Positions 9,125 to 18,629 of a stretch of DNA of 64,000 nt are shown here, piece after piece. The translations under genes and the position numbers were made by a program. Origin of the DNA: Aquimarina sp. U1-2 (GTDB taxonomy: Bacteria; Bacteroidota; Bacteroidia; Flavobacteriales; Flavobacteriaceae); contig NZ_JAGKIK010000002.1 in assembly GCF_017897595.1 (NCBI RefSeq), positions 418,112 through 482,111 of the forward strand, given 5' to 3'. How positions within the stretch are numbered: the first letter of the stretch is position 1; each line of letters starts with the position of its first letter. The notes beneath the pieces were generated by a model, which was not told the DNA's origin, ran no database searches, and saw nothing but the letters and a program-made list of their open reading frames with translations.

Positions 9125-10549
9125 CTACCGATAACTTCTAGGGCCTAAAAATGCTGCTGTAGTGGTTTCAATCAACTTATTATTGCTGTAAACCCCTATT
9201 TTTACTTTATTCTTATCGCTATTTAGCGTTGCAGCGTTGATTTCTACAAATAATGTCCCCTCTGCCAAACCTTGTTTAGGCACCGTAAAGTTTTGATGAG
9301 TAACCAATTCGATGGTTCCCTTGTGTGATAATAATGTAAAGTACACATCTTTAATATCATTCGTCGTTTTATTTATCAGTTTAAATGTATATACATTACT
9401 TATCACATTATTTTCTTTTCTTTCATAAAGTTGTCCCGGTAACCTAAGGATATTAGCTTCTACATCGTTTCTTAGAAACAGCATACCAATTAAAACACCG
9501 GTAAGAATAGTAAGCACAGCACTGTAGCCTTTCAATCTGGGGGTAAATGTGAACTTTGCTTTGTTAGCAATATTTTCTTCACTTGCATATCGTATCAACC
9601 CTTTCGGAAGATTAACACTTGACATGATATGATCACATGCATCGATACATGCGGTACAATTCACACATTCTAGTTGTGTACCATTGCGAATATCAATTCC
9701 CGTAGGGCAAACGTGAACGCACTGAAAGCAATCAATACAATCTCCTTTTCCGGTTACAGAGCGGTCCTCATTTTTTTTGAACTTTGCCCTTCCTGTTTCT
9801 TTTTCTCCTCGTTTGTAATCGTATGCGACAACAATTGATTTTGAATCCAGTAATACTCCCTGTAACCTACCATACGGACAGGCAATGATACATACCTGTT
9901 CCCTAAACCAAGCAAATACAAAATAGAAAACTGCAGTAAAAATGAGTAGTGAAATTAAAGTGCTTACATGCTCAAAAGGACCCTCTATAAAGATATATTG
10001 AATCAAGGTATCGCTACCTATCAGATACGCTAAAAAAACATTGGCGATGAGAAAAGAGATGATAAAAAAGATAATCCATTTTATCATTCTCTTCTTGATT
10101 TTTTCGACGTTCCAGGGTTGTTTGTCTAGCCGAATTTGTTTTCCTCGATCCCCTTCGATCCAGTACTCTATTCGCCGAAAGACCATTTCCATAAAAATAG
10201 TCTGGGGGCATATCCATCCACAAAACAATCTGCCAAAAGCAACGGTAAATAAGGTAATAAAGATGACCCCTATGATCATAGAAATGACAAATAAGTGAAA
10301 ATCTTGTGGCCAAAAAGGAGCACCAAAAATAGTAAACCTCCGTTCCAGAATGTTAAAAAGTAAGAACTGGTTGCCATTTACCTTTATAAAAGGTGCCGCA
10401 AAAAGAAAGATTAATAAACCATAGCTTACCCATTTTCGATATTCGTAAAATATACCATTGGGTTGTTTAGGGTAGATCCAAGCTCGCTTGCCTTCTGCAT
10501 TTACAGTAGCTATTGAATCTCTAAATTTTTCATTCGTTGGTGTTTCCAA
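9125..10549 (-). CDS. ccoG: cbb3 oxidase accessory ferredoxin-like protein CcoG
   Basis: Polytopic iron-sulfur membrane protein of 474 residues involved in copper delivery or reduction for cbb3 assembly (RdxA/FixG family). An N-terminal helix is followed by the FGRLFCGWICPQTIFMEM motif, more helices, a CIIACPYGR motif, and a 2x[4Fe-4S] ferredoxin domain with CIDCFQCVHVCPTGIDI and CVNCTACIDACD. A final helix near residue 340 precedes a periplasmic Ig-like FixG C-terminal domain (about 375-474). It sits 159 bp downstream of ccoP, in a gap holding a family D repeat. Confidence 0.95.
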   Translation of the reverse strand: METPTNEKFRDSIATVNAEGKRAWIYPKQPNGIFYEYRKWVSYGLLIFLFAAPFIKVNGNQFLLFNILERRFTIFGAPFWPQDFHLFVISMIIGVIFITLFTVAFGRLFCGWICPQTIFMEMVFRRIEYWIEGDRGKQIRLDKQPWNVEKIKKRMIKWIIFFIISFLIANVFLAYLIGSDTLIQYIFIEGPFEHVSTLISLLIFTAVFYFVFAWFREQVCIIACPYGRLQGVLLDSKSIVVAYDYKRGEKETGRAKFKKNEDRSVTGKGDCIDCFQCVHVCPTGIDIRNGTQLECVNCTACIDACDHIMSSVNLPKGLIRYASEENIANKAKFTFTPRLKGYSAVLTILTGVLIGMLFLRNDVEANILRLPGQLYERKENNVISNVYTFKLINKTTNDIKDVYFTLLSHKGTIELVTHQNFTVPKQGLAEGTLFVEINAATLNSDKNKVKIGVYSNNKLIETTTAAFLGPRSYR

Positions 10550-10611
10550 TTTAAAATAGATTTTCTAATATATAAAGCGCGTTCAACACAGACTATACCA
10601 TAGAAATTAAC

Positions 10612-10690
10612 GAGACAAAGCTGGGATTTAGGATGAGGAGATTTTCATGCTAAACACCCTCACCTTAATCTTCTCCCGCGAGGGAGAGGA
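10612..10690. repeat. Family D repeat, copy 1 (ccoP to ccoG gap)
   Basis: It shares a 27-nt identical core (10651-10677, beginning TAAACACCCTCACCTTAATC) with 11954-11980, plus weaker similarity upstream from GAGACA. The core ends in a hairpin CTCCC-gcga-GGGAG. Both copies lie inside the cco transcription unit on the same strand. Confidence 0.75.
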
Positions 10691-10709
10691 TATCCTATCA
10701 TTTTTGTAA

Positions 10710-11669
10710 TTACTCAACTACTACCACAGCTGTCGAATCTGACACTGTTTTGGGGGTTTCATCATTCTTAGGCACTTCTTTTGGGAGCGCATCTGGATCT
10801 ACCCATAGTTCGCCCTGGGGCTCCTTAGGAGCTGCGGGTGTAGTACCTACCAAAGTGAGTACATAACTGGCTACCTGAGCCATTTCAATAGGTTTCAAAG
10901 TCTGTTTCCAGGCTACCATCCCTTTTCCATCTCTTCCTCCTTCAGAAATAGTTTGAAAAACATTTTTAATTCCACCTCCTAAAATCCAATAGTCATCAGT
11001 AAGATTAGGTCCAATACCCCCACCACCATCTGCCTTGTGACAGGCTACGCAATTGGCGGTAAAAATAGCTTTCCCTGCACTTATATCAGCGGCATCTGTA
11101 AGCAATGCCACGGTATTGATATCAACCAGATTTTTAGCCGTCTTTTTATAGGCTTCGATAGCAATTTGAGCCTGTGCTACTTCGGTTTTGTATTCTTCGG
11201 TTTGCGTATAATCATTGAAAACGTGAAAACGAGCCAAATAGATCACTGCGAATACGATCGTTGCATAAAAACCATATACCCACCAGGGTGGTAGATTATT
11301 ATCTAGTTCTTTAATACCATCATAATTATGATCGAGTATGATATCCTCTTCTTCGGCAACCGGTTTGCTATCTACTAGTTTAGCATAAGTGTCTTTAATC
11401 CATTTAAATTGTTTTTCTTTCTTAATTTTTGCTGTAAGAAGATATCGTTCTTGTGCCTCAGGTTTTAAAGAGCGAAACAAAATATTTTTTAAGGCCTCCA
11501 AACTGATTTCTATGGCTATCATAAAGAGAAATACCATTCCTAAAACCAGCCAGGTTAATGGTTGTGCTATAAAAGCAGATTGATCACCTGATGCTACGGT
11601 TGCTTCTAATAGTACGTAGGTGATACATAAAAATAAAATAATACGTATGTAGGATGCGGTACTTCTCAT
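10710..11669 (-). CDS. ccoP: cbb3 oxidase cytochrome c subunit CcoP
   Basis: Membrane-anchored c-type cytochrome of 319 residues that passes electrons to the CcoNO core. Two N-terminal helices (about 8-55) precede a cytosolic stretch. The FixP/CcoP helix near NLPPWWVYGFYATIVFAVIYLARFH comes next, then a periplasmic cytochrome c domain with CVACH and the distal Met in KGMVAWKQTL. Only one CxxCH is present, whereas proteobacterial CcoP has two, so this is a mono-haem form. The C terminus is a Pro/Glu-rich tail. The start is 2 bp from the ccoQ stop, indicating tight coupling. Confidence 0.92.
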   Translation of the reverse strand: MRSTASYIRIILFLCITYVLLEATVASGDQSAFIAQPLTWLVLGMVFLFMIAIEISLEALKNILFRSLKPEAQERYLLTAKIKKEKQFKWIKDTYAKLVDSKPVAEEEDIILDHNYDGIKELDNNLPPWWVYGFYATIVFAVIYLARFHVFNDYTQTEEYKTEVAQAQIAIEAYKKTAKNLVDINTVALLTDAADISAGKAIFTANCVACHKADGGGGIGPNLTDDYWILGGGIKNVFQTISEGGRDGKGMVAWKQTLKPIEMAQVASYVLTLVGTTPAAPKEPQGELWVDPDALPKEVPKNDETPKTVSDSTAVVVVE

Positions 11670-11671
11670 AA

Positions 11672-11851
11672 TTAAATATGATTTTCAGTGTCTAGTGGAA
11701 TATTACTTACCGTTTTGATGTGTTCTTTTTTTGCTGTGAGTACCCACCAGAACAGTACTGCAAAAAAGATGAAAAAAATGAGTAATGAAATCACAGGATA
11801 AACTTCAATACCTTCAATACTTTCCATATGTCCTTTTACAAATTTTAGCAT
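11672..11851 (-). CDS. ccoQ: cbb3 oxidase small subunit CcoQ/FixQ
   Basis: Short gene read directly from the sequence: 59 residues beginning MLKFVKGHMESIEGIEVYP, one transmembrane helix (about 18-38, with FFIFFAVLFWWVL), then a short basic cytosolic tail. This is the classic CcoQ layout and position, between ccoNO and ccoP. CcoQ stabilises the association of CcoP with the core. The stop lies 2 bp from the ccoP ATG. The 168-bp gap to ccoNO holds the second family D repeat. Confidence 0.88.
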   Translation of the reverse strand: MLKFVKGHMESIEGIEVYPVISLLIFFIFFAVLFWWVLTAKKEHIKTVSNIPLDTENHI

Positions 11852-11917
11852 GATTTTATTCTTTTAGTAGCTATTTGTGATTCCTTCAGCTCGATCGACA
11901 TTGCAATAGCAATAAAT

Positions 11918-11993
11918 GAGACAGGGCTTGATTTAGGATCAGGTGAGTCATAGTAAACACCCTCACCTTAATCTTCTCCCTTGGGGGAGAGGA
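11918..11993. repeat. Family D repeat, copy 2 (ccoNO to ccoQ gap)
   Basis: The 27-nt core at 11954-11980 is identical to that at 10651-10677 and is followed by the hairpin CTCCC-ttgg-GGGAG. The loop differs from copy 1 while the stem is kept. Confidence 0.75.
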
Positions 11994-12019
11994 GATTTAT
12001 GAATCAAATTAGAATTACG

Positions 12020-14215
12020 TTACTTTTCATTTTCTACAATATCGTCTTTGACCTTAATATCGGTTCCTAATCGTTGGATATAGGCTATCAAGGCAATCAC
12101 TTCTCGATTTCTCATTTCAATAAAAGACAATCCGTTTTCTTGGGCATATTTTTTATCGGCTTCATAGGTTTTCGCGAAATCAGGATCGGTATATAGATTT
12201 TTTTCAATCTGAGTAGCCTGCTCATCCATCCATTGTTGAGCGCGGGCAATTTCTTCTGGAGTGTAAGGAACACCCAATGCTACCATTGCTTTCATTTTTG
12301 TCTCGGTTTGAGAGCGATCAAGTTCATTTGCTATGAGCCATTTATAACTTGGCATGATAGATCCCGAAGAAGTACTTTGCGGGTCATAAAAATGGTTGAG
12401 GTGCCAGTTATCTGAATATTTTCCGCCGACACGCATCAAATCTGGTCCGGTACGTTTGCTTCCCCATAGAAATGGATGATCATATACATATTCTCCTGCT
12501 TTAGAATACGCTCCGTAACGCTCTACTTCACTTCTAAAGGGTCGTATCATCTGCGAATGACAAGAAACACAGCTTTCTCTGATATAGAGATCTCTACCTT
12601 CTAATTCTAGTGGTGTATACGGTTTAACACTGGTTATGGTAGGAATATTAGAATCAACCATCAATGTAGGAATGATTTGTACAGCTCCTCCTATTAGAAT
12701 GGCGATGGTAGCAAAAATGGTAAGTTTTACCGGCCTTCTTTCTAGCCAGGTGTGATATCCCTCTTTTGAAGTTCTATGTGGTGTCACTTTTGTAAGGGGT
12801 GCAGCTTCAGCCAATTCATCACTTACAGTACTACCATTTTTTACTGTTTTTATTACGTTATACAGCATTACGAAAATCCCAATAATGTAGATGCTTCCGC
12901 CAATAGCACGCATCCAATACATAGGGATAATTTCATTAACAGTCTCCAGGAAATTACCATATACCAAACTTCCGTCAGGATTAAATTGTTTCCACATAGA
13001 AGCTTGTACAAAACCTGCAACATACATGGGCAGCGCATACATGATTATTCCTAAAGTGCCTAGCCAAAAATGAGTATTCGCCAATCCCGTCGACCATAGT
13101 TTGGTTTTACACAATCTAGGCACTAGCCAATACACCATCCCAAAAGTTAAAAATCCATTCCACGCCAAAGCACCTACATGAACATGCGCAATAACCCAAT
13201 CGCTAAAGTGTGCAATGGCGTTCACATTTTTTAGGGAAAGCATAGGTCCTTCAAAAGTAGCCATACCATATCCTGTGATAGCCACTACCATAAATTTTAA
13301 TACGGGATCAGTACGTACTTTATCCCAGGCACCACGAAGCGTAAGTAACCCATTAATCATTCCACCCCAGGATGGTGCTATTAGCATGACCGAAAAGGCA
13401 ACACCAAGGTTTTGAGCCCAATCTGGCAGGGATGAATATAATAAGTGATGCGGTCCCGCCCAGATATAAATAAATATGAGAGACCAAAAGTGTACAATTG
13501 ATAACCGGTACGAATATACCGGGCGATTTGCTGCCTTCGGAATAAAATAATACATCAAACCTAGAAAGGGTGTAGTTAAGAAAAATGCTACTGCGTTATG
13601 ACCATACCACCATTGTACCAATGCATCTTGAACCCCGGCATACACTGAATAACTTTTTAAAGCACTTACCGGAAGCTCTAGACTGTTAAAAATATGAAGA
13701 ACGGCAACAGTAACTACGGTAGCCAGGTAAAACCAAATGGCAACATATAGGTGTCGTTGTCTTCTTTTTAGAATAGTCCCGATGAGATTCCAGCCAAAAA
13801 CTACCCAAATGATAGCGATAGCAATATCAAAAGGCCATTCGAGCTCTGCATATTCTTTTGAAGTTGTAAATCCTAAAGGGAGTGTGATTGCAGCGCCTAC
13901 AATAATTAATTGCCATCCCCAAAAATTAATAGCACTAAGGGTGTCGCTAAACATTCGCGCTTTAAGCAAACGTTGGGTAGAGTAATAGACACCGGCATAA
14001 ATGGCGTTACCAACAAAAGCAAAAATAACAGCATTGGTATGTAAGGGTCTCAATCTACCAAAACTTAACCAGGATATGCCATCGGTAAGATTGGGGAATA
14101 AAAACATGAATGCCAGTAATAGCCCTACAGACATCCCTACAATTCCCCAAAGCAGTGTGGCGTACAAGAATTTTTTTACGATGTTATTATCGTAATAGAA
14201 TTGTTCTATTTCCAT
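12020..14215 (-). CDS. ccoNO: Fused cbb3 oxidase subunits I and II (CcoN-CcoO)
   Basis: Catalytic core of the high-affinity, proton-pumping cbb3 oxidase. The 731 residues fuse subunit I (about 1-475, twelve-helix haem-copper oxidase with haem and CuB histidines in [31 protein letters not shown] and [12 protein letters not shown]) to the membrane-anchored cytochrome c subunit II (about 500-731). The second part has [12 protein letters not shown] for haem c and an axial Met in SIMPSYKW. The fusion is common in Bacteroidota. The start is 1 bp from the ccoS stop, so both are translated together. Confidence 0.97.
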   Translation of the reverse strand: MEIEQFYYDNNIVKKFLYATLLWGIVGMSVGLLLAFMFLFPNLTDGISWLSFGRLRPLHTNAVIFAFVGNAIYAGVYYSTQRLLKARMFSDTLSAINFWGWQLIIVGAAITLPLGFTTSKEYAELEWPFDIAIAIIWVVFGWNLIGTILKRRQRHLYVAIWFYLATVVTVAVLHIFNSLELPVSALKSYSVYAGVQDALVQWWYGHNAVAFFLTTPFLGLMYYFIPKAANRPVYSYRLSIVHFWSLIFIYIWAGPHHLLYSSLPDWAQNLGVAFSVMLIAPSWGGMINGLLTLRGAWDKVRTDPVLKFMVVAITGYGMATFEGPMLSLKNVNAIAHFSDWVIAHVHVGALAWNGFLTFGMVYWLVPRLCKTKLWSTGLANTHFWLGTLGIIMYALPMYVAGFVQASMWKQFNPDGSLVYGNFLETVNEIIPMYWMRAIGGSIYIIGIFVMLYNVIKTVKNGSTVSDELAEAAPLTKVTPHRTSKEGYHTWLERRPVKLTIFATIAILIGGAVQIIPTLMVDSNIPTITSVKPYTPLELEGRDLYIRESCVSCHSQMIRPFRSEVERYGAYSKAGEYVYDHPFLWGSKRTGPDLMRVGGKYSDNWHLNHFYDPQSTSSGSIMPSYKWLIANELDRSQTETKMKAMVALGVPYTPEEIARAQQWMDEQATQIEKNLYTDPDFAKTYEADKKYAQENGLSFIEMRNREVIALIAYIQRLGTDIKVKDDIVENEK

Positions 14216-14216
14216 A

Positions 14217-14411
14217 TTAAGATTGTTTACTATTGGTGCTTTTTGAAGGGGTGTTTTTACGTTCTTTCACCAATTCATCCTCAAAAAGAATTCGTATTGA
14301 AGGAGTGTACATGTCGTCGTACTGACCGTTTTTTACCGAAATGATAAAGCCTATAAAAAAGAGTATCGCAACGACAATACTTATCGTTAAGAGTACATAA
14401 ATGACACCCAT
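14217..14411 (-). CDS. ccoS: cbb3 oxidase maturation protein CcoS
   Basis: Single-helix membrane protein of 64 residues needed to insert haem and copper into Cco[24 protein letters not shown] is the membrane helix; it is followed by [19 protein letters not shown], a typical CcoS segment. It is the first gene of the ccoSNOQPGH run and carries a TGA-N6-TCA box 51 bp upstream. Confidence 0.9.
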   Translation of the reverse strand: MGVIYVLLTISIVVAILFFIGFIISVKNGQYDDMYTPSIRILFEDELVKERKNTPSKSTNSKQS

Positions 14412-14461
14412 ACTTTTTTTGTTTACGCCTCAAATGTATGTGTGAATATTTTCTTAAAAAA

Positions 14462-14473
14462 TGATATTTGTCA
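14462..14473. promoter_or_regulatory. CRP/FNR-type box TGATATTTGTCA before ccoS
   Basis: TGA-N6-TCA element 51-62 bp upstream of the ccoS start, close to the spacing expected for a class II activator site. It differs from 17530-17541 at one base. Confidence 0.55.
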
Positions 14474-14477
14474 GGTT

Positions 14478-15083
14478 TTATATATACTCAAAAAAGGTTG
14501 TTCTCGTCCATGAGTAGTTGGATAGTAAAGAATACAGGGTAGATTTGTAGATATTATTTTTGCTATCTTTTTCTGTAAATGACATTTTCAATGGTTTGAT
14601 AATGTAGCCGCCCCAATGTTCGGGTTTGGGAACCGAAGTATTATTAAATGTTTTGGCATACTTTTTCAATTGGTTGTCAAGGACATCGCGTGAGGCGATT
14701 ATTTGGCTTTGTTGTGAAGCCCAAGCACTTAGTTGACTACCTTTGGGTCTGGATTCAAAATATCCTTCGGCCATATTTTTGGCTATTTTTTCTGCTTTTC
14801 CCTCAATCATAATTTGACGACCCGAAGTCATCCAATTAAATGAAATGCATACGTTGTTCGTATAGGCTATTGCTTTTCCCTTTTCACTATGATAATTCGT
14901 GAAAAAAATAAAACCTTCCCAAGTAAACTTTTTTAATAATACGATTCTACTTTTTGGAAACCCATCTTCTCCAACTGTAGTGAATAGCATAGCATTTGCC
15001 TCGTCTTCAGGATGCGCTGTGTCTACCTCGTAGAACCATTGTTGAAAATGCTCCATGGGATTATGATTTTCTCGAATGTTCAT
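14478..15083 (-). CDS. PdxH-like pyridoxamine 5'-phosphate oxidase family protein
   Basis: FMN-dependent split-barrel protein of about 201 residues. The body matches PdxH: PKSRIVLLKKF, FFTNYHSEKGK, QIMIEGKAEK, SQLSAWASQQS and PKPEHWGGYIIKP. The C-terminal segment, which in PdxH reads like NRLHDR...W.RLAP, is here NNIYKSTLYSLLSNYSW, so the substrate-binding Arg and His (Arg197 and His199 in E. coli) are replaced. No alternative frame restores the motif. The start at 15083 overlaps the ccoI stop as ATGA; a start at 15107 would overlap further. Linkage to ccoI is firm, but PNP oxidase activity is doubtful. Confidence 0.75.
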   Translation of the reverse strand: MNIRENHNPMEHFQQWFYEVDTAHPEDEANAMLFTTVGEDGFPKSRIVLLKKFTWEGFIFFTNYHSEKGKAIAYTNNVCISFNWMTSGRQIMIEGKAEKIAKNMAEGYFESRPKGSQLSAWASQQSQIIASRDVLDNQLKKYAKTFNNTSVPKPEHWGGYIIKPLKMSFTEKDSKNNIYKSTLYSLLSNYSWTRTTFFEYI

Positions 15084-17488
15084 TGTTCTACCTTCAATTT
15101 TCTGCATAAAAAATTCGTTAGCAAAGTAACGTATACTATAATAGAAATAGAACTTAATGGCATAAGTATAGCAGCTATCAAGGGCGACAACTGACCGGTA
15201 ACGGCAAAGTATAGCCCTATGATATTATATAAAAATGAAAACACAAAACTAGAGGAAATGATTTTCATAGTACTTTTTGAGATCTTGAAATAATTGGATA
15301 TATTTTTGAATTGAGAGGCATCTAGAATGGCATCACAAGCAGGTGAGAATACGTTCACATTTTCTGATATGGCAATTCCCACATCACTTTGCGCTAGTGC
15401 TCCGGCATCGTTTAAGCCATCTCCAATCATCACAACATTTTTTCCTCGTTGTTGCAATGCATCAATATAATTGAGCTTATCTTTGGGTTTTTGCCGAAAT
15501 AGTAGGTCAGTGTGCTTAGGCAACACTTTTTGTAAGTACTTTTTTTCGCTTGAATTGTCTCCCGACAAAATAGATAACGAATAGATTTGTGATAAGGCTT
15601 TAAATACTTCGGAAATCCCTTTTCTGTATGAATTATTAAAAATATATCGTCCTTTATATGTATCATCTGCACTTATGTGTACGGCGGTATTCATAGCATC
15701 TGAATCTATTTTTTTTCGTACAAAACCTGATGATCCAACTTTAATGGTATGTTGTTCGCGTTTTCCTTCAATACCTTCTCCGGTGTGTTCATCAAATTCG
15801 TCTAAAATATATATATCATGTTCAGAAAGAATTTTATAAAGCGACCTGCTTAACGGGTGGTTCGAAGCTCTAAGTGTGTTTTTAAGTAGTGCTTCTTCCT
15901 GCCTAGATAATGGTAACCCCTGATATGTTATCGTGCTTTTTTGTGAAGTAGTTATGGTGCCCGTCTTATCAAAAATGATGGTATTCGCTTTTGCCAATTG
16001 CTCGATCACATCGGCATTTTTGAGATAAAATTTTCTTTTTCCAAAAATTCTAAGAATATTGCCTAGTGCAAAAGGTCTTGCCAGGGCTAGTGCGCAAGGA
16101 CAAGCGATGATAAGAACTGCTGTAAAAACATGAATTGCTTGTGAACTGTCGTAAAATAACCAGAATGTAGTAGCTGTAAGGGCTATACATAGTATTGTAA
16201 TTGTAAAATATTTGCTTATGGTATCGGTTAGGTTGGTGAAAGAGGCTGATTTATTTTTGGTAAACACATTATTGCTCCATAATTGAGTTAGATAACTTTG
16301 TGTAACAGATTTTAATGCTTCAATTTCTATGGCTCCAGATACTTGTCTTCCTCCTGCAAACAGTTTTTCACCCGGGGTTTTATGAATAGATTCGCTTTCA
16401 CCAGTCACAAAACTGTAATCAATCTGAGCACAACCTTCTAATAGAACAGCATCTACTGGTATTAATTCTTCATTTCTAATCAAAAGTCGATCCCCTTTTT
16501 TAATATCGTATACTTGTATATTTTTCTCAGATCTTTGATTATTGTGTTTTTCTGTATTGACTTTTGTCACCGCGATAGGAAAGTATGATTTATAATCTCT
16601 TTCAAAGGATAGAAAGGAATAGGTTTTTTGCTGAAAAAATTTTCCGAGTAACAAAAAAAATACCAATCCGGTAAGACTATCAAAAAAACCAGTTCCCAGG
16701 TCAAATATGATTTCGGTTGTACTTCTTATAAAAAGTACCAAAATACCTAGAGCAATCGGCACATCTATATTGAGTAATCGCGCGCGTAACCCTTTATAAG
16801 CGGAAATAAAATAATCCTGAGCTGCATAGCCAACTACAGGTAGTGAAAAGATAAACATGAGCCACCTAAAAACATGCTTGTACTGTTCTAACCAATATTC
16901 TTGTACTTCAAAATACTCGGGGAAAGACAAAAACATAACGTTACCAAAAGCGAAACCGGCAACACCGAGTTTGTATATCAAATTTCGGTTCGTTTTGGTG
17001 GTTTTGATCGAATAGTCATCCAAACTAATGTAGGGATCATATCCTATAGTGTTTAATAGTAATACCACTTTTTTGAGAGAAATATGCTCTTTATTGTAGG
17101 TTATTCTCAGTGTTTTCTTCGGAAAATTAACTTGAGAGACCGTGATCGCAGATTCTAGTTTATGCAAATTCTCTAATATCCATATGCACGAGCTACAATG
17201 TATATGGGGGATATAAAGCGTTGTAATTTGAGTATGATTGTTATCAAACTCGGTTAATCTTTCAATAATATCAGGAGTATCGAGATAATCGTATTTTCCT
17301 TCAATTTTTTTAGGAATGGCTCCAGGAGCAGATTGTAAGTCATAATAAGAGGATAAATTATGACTCGAAAAAATATCATATACGGTTTTACAGCCATGGC
17401 AGCAGAATGTTTTTTGATCAAAGCTTATCGTTGTTTTACCACAATCATTTCCGCAGTGAAAACAAGTAGACGCTATCATAGACACCAT
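15080..17488 (-). CDS. ccoI: cbb3-associated Cu-exporting P1B ATPase CcoI/FixI
   Basis: Copper-translocating P-type ATPase of 802 residues supplying copper for CcoN maturation. The N terminus has a Cys-rich segment (CFHCGNDCGKTT and CCHGCKTVYD), then an HMA domain with CSSCIW. Later come membrane helices with the CPC motif (ACPCALALARP), phosphorylation site DKTGT, and hinge GDGLNDAGAL. The last helices hold the family's C-terminal metal-site region. A second ATG at 17479 is equally possible as start. The gene is divergent from the stress-protein gene at 17657; the shared gap carries two FNR-type boxes. Confidence 0.95.
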   Translation of the reverse strand: MVSMIASTCFHCGNDCGKTTISFDQKTFCCHGCKTVYDIFSSHNLSSYYDLQSAPGAIPKKIEGKYDYLDTPDIIERLTEFDNNHTQITTLYIPHIHCSSCIWILENLHKLESAITVSQVNFPKKTLRITYNKEHISLKKVVLLLNTIGYDPYISLDDYSIKTTKTNRNLIYKLGVAGFAFGNVMFLSFPEYFEVQEYWLEQYKHVFRWLMFIFSLPVVGYAAQDYFISAYKGLRARLLNIDVPIALGILVLFIRSTTEIIFDLGTGFFDSLTGLVFFLLLGKFFQQKTYSFLSFERDYKSYFPIAVTKVNTEKHNNQRSEKNIQVYDIKKGDRLLIRNEELIPVDAVLLEGCAQIDYSFVTGESESIHKTPGEKLFAGGRQVSGAIEIEALKSVTQSYLTQLWSNNVFTKNKSASFTNLTDTISKYFTITILCIALTATTFWLFYDSSQAIHVFTAVLIIACPCALALARPFALGNILRIFGKRKFYLKNADVIEQLAKANTIIFDKTGTITTSQKSTITYQGLPLSRQEEALLKNTLRASNHPLSRSLYKILSEHDIYILDEFDEHTGEGIEGKREQHTIKVGSSGFVRKKIDSDAMNTAVHISADDTYKGRYIFNNSYRKGISEVFKALSQIYSLSILSGDNSSEKKYLQKVLPKHTDLLFRQKPKDKLNYIDALQQRGKNVVMIGDGLNDAGALAQSDVGIAISENVNVFSPACDAILDASQFKNISNYFKISKSTMKIISSSFVFSFLYNIIGLYFAVTGQLSPLIAAILMPLSSISIIVYVTLLTNFLCRKLKVEQ

Positions 17489-17529
17489 AGTTTTACTACA
17501 AAGGTGACAAAGTATGATTGGTTAATGAA

Positions 17530-17541
17530 TGACATTTGTCA
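17530..17541. promoter_or_regulatory. CRP/FNR-type box TGACATTTGTCA before ccoI
   Basis: Arms TGACA and TGTCA are perfect inverted repeats with a TT spacer, extended to ATGACA/TGTCAT. It sits 42 bp upstream of the ccoI start on the minus strand, in the divergent promoter region. Confidence 0.6.
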
Positions 17542-17588
17542 TATTTAAAAACAAGTGTTACAAATCGTTACCGTTCATATGGTGGTCC

Positions 17589-17600
17589 TGATAAAAATCA
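17589..17600. promoter_or_regulatory. CRP/FNR-type box TGATAAAAATCA before the stress-protein gene
   Basis: It lies 57-68 bp upstream of the ATG at 17657. It is the exact reverse complement of the box at 4711-4722, which precedes another paralogue. Confidence 0.55.
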
Positions 17601-17656
17601 TAGTTTTACATAATAAGTATATATAGATTTGGATACCAAGTTTCAAATACTTTTTG

Positions 17657-18505
17657 ATGAGAAAAATAGTAATACCTACAGATTTTTCAGAGAATGCAAT
17701 GAATGCGGTACGCTATGCATTAGAACTCTTTAAGTACGAAAAATGTGATGTTTATATAATTAATGCATTTGCAGATGAAATATACGACCACACTACAAGC
17801 GCATCAAGAGATTCTTTTGAAAAATTGAAGGAGACCGTTCATAAAAACTCTGAAAAGCAACTTGAAGACATCGTTGAACAGATCGAAGAAATATCACCTA
17901 ACCCTAGACATACCTATCAAGCACTTTCTATATTTGGATCCCTTGTTGATGAAACTAACGATCTTGTTGATAAAGAAAATATAGACATCGTTATTATGGG
18001 AACGAGAGGAAAAACGAATGACAAACATTTAACTTTCGGAAGCAATACCTTGCAGGTGCTAAAATATGTAAAATGCCCGGTTTTGGCTATCCCAAGTAGC
18101 TTCACCTACAAGCGCCCAAAACGTATACTTTTTCCTACAGACTACTTATTGCCTTTTAAACGACGAGAATTAAAATTATTAAGTACCCTTACCAAAAGTT
18201 TTAGGTCGAGTATTCACTTTTTACATAGTACAAAAGCCAAAACGTTATCGATTCGGCAAGAGGATAATAAATTGTTTTTACAAGGGTCGTTACCAGATAT
18301 AGAACTTAAGTTTATCAGTGTTGATGCTACAGATCTTACACAAATGATTAACGAATTTATAGCACTTAATCACATAGATTTCTTGGTCATGGTGAACTCA
18401 CGACATTCTTATCTAGAGCACATGTTATATCAATCGACTATTGATAAAATTGGTTTGCATGTTAAAATCCCATTTTTAACAATGCAAAACTTACAACGAT
18501 ATTAA
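17657..18505 (+). CDS. Universal stress protein, tandem UspA domains
   Basis: Two-domain UspA protein, MRKIVIPTDFSENAMNAVRYALELF. Domain 1 has the nucleotide loop MGTRGKTNDKHLTFGSNT; domain 2 starts at RILFPTDYLLPF and lacks it. A TTG at 17654 adds only one Met, so the ATG at 17657 is used. It is the first of a run of four same-strand paralogues and is divergent from ccoI with regulatory boxes between them. Such proteins in Bacteroidota often respond to oxygen limitation or envelope stress; the specific role is unknown. Confidence 0.88.
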   Translation: MRKIVIPTDFSENAMNAVRYALELFKYEKCDVYIINAFADEIYDHTTSASRDSFEKLKETVHKNSEKQLEDIVEQIEEISPNPRHTYQALSIFGSLVDETNDLVDKENIDIVIMGTRGKTNDKHLTFGSNTLQVLKYVKCPVLAIPSSFTYKRPKRILFPTDYLLPFKRRELKLLSTLTKSFRSSIHFLHSTKAKTLSIRQEDNKLFLQGSLPDIELKFISVDATDLTQMINEFIALNHIDFLVMVNSRHSYLEHMLYQSTIDKIGLHVKIPFLTMQNLQRY

Positions 18506-18518
18506 GAAAGGTGATCAT

Positions 18519-18609
18519 GAAATTAGTTGTAACAATGAAGATGATACCCACGGATATAATTATATGGCAATTCCCCCCGCCTACAGCCTCTAGGCAGGAA
18601 GGTCTGACC
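18519..18609. repeat. Family C repeat, copy 3 (inverse orientation)
   Basis: In reverse complement this 91-bp segment matches 39683-39775 and 45165-45255 along its length. Its hairpin is GCCTA-cagcctc-TAGGC. It is followed 20 bp later by a complete family B element. Confidence 0.75.
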
Positions 18610-18629
18610 ATAAAAAAACAATAAAATAA

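Noticed and set aside
12233..14195. Several plus-strand frames inside ccoNO
   Set aside because: They are shadows in antisense frames of a strongly conserved gene and have no independent motifs.
14478..14620. Frameshift as an explanation for the odd C terminus of the PdxH-like protein
   Set aside because: I read the other two minus-strand frames; neither restores RLHDR or the WK.xRL ending.
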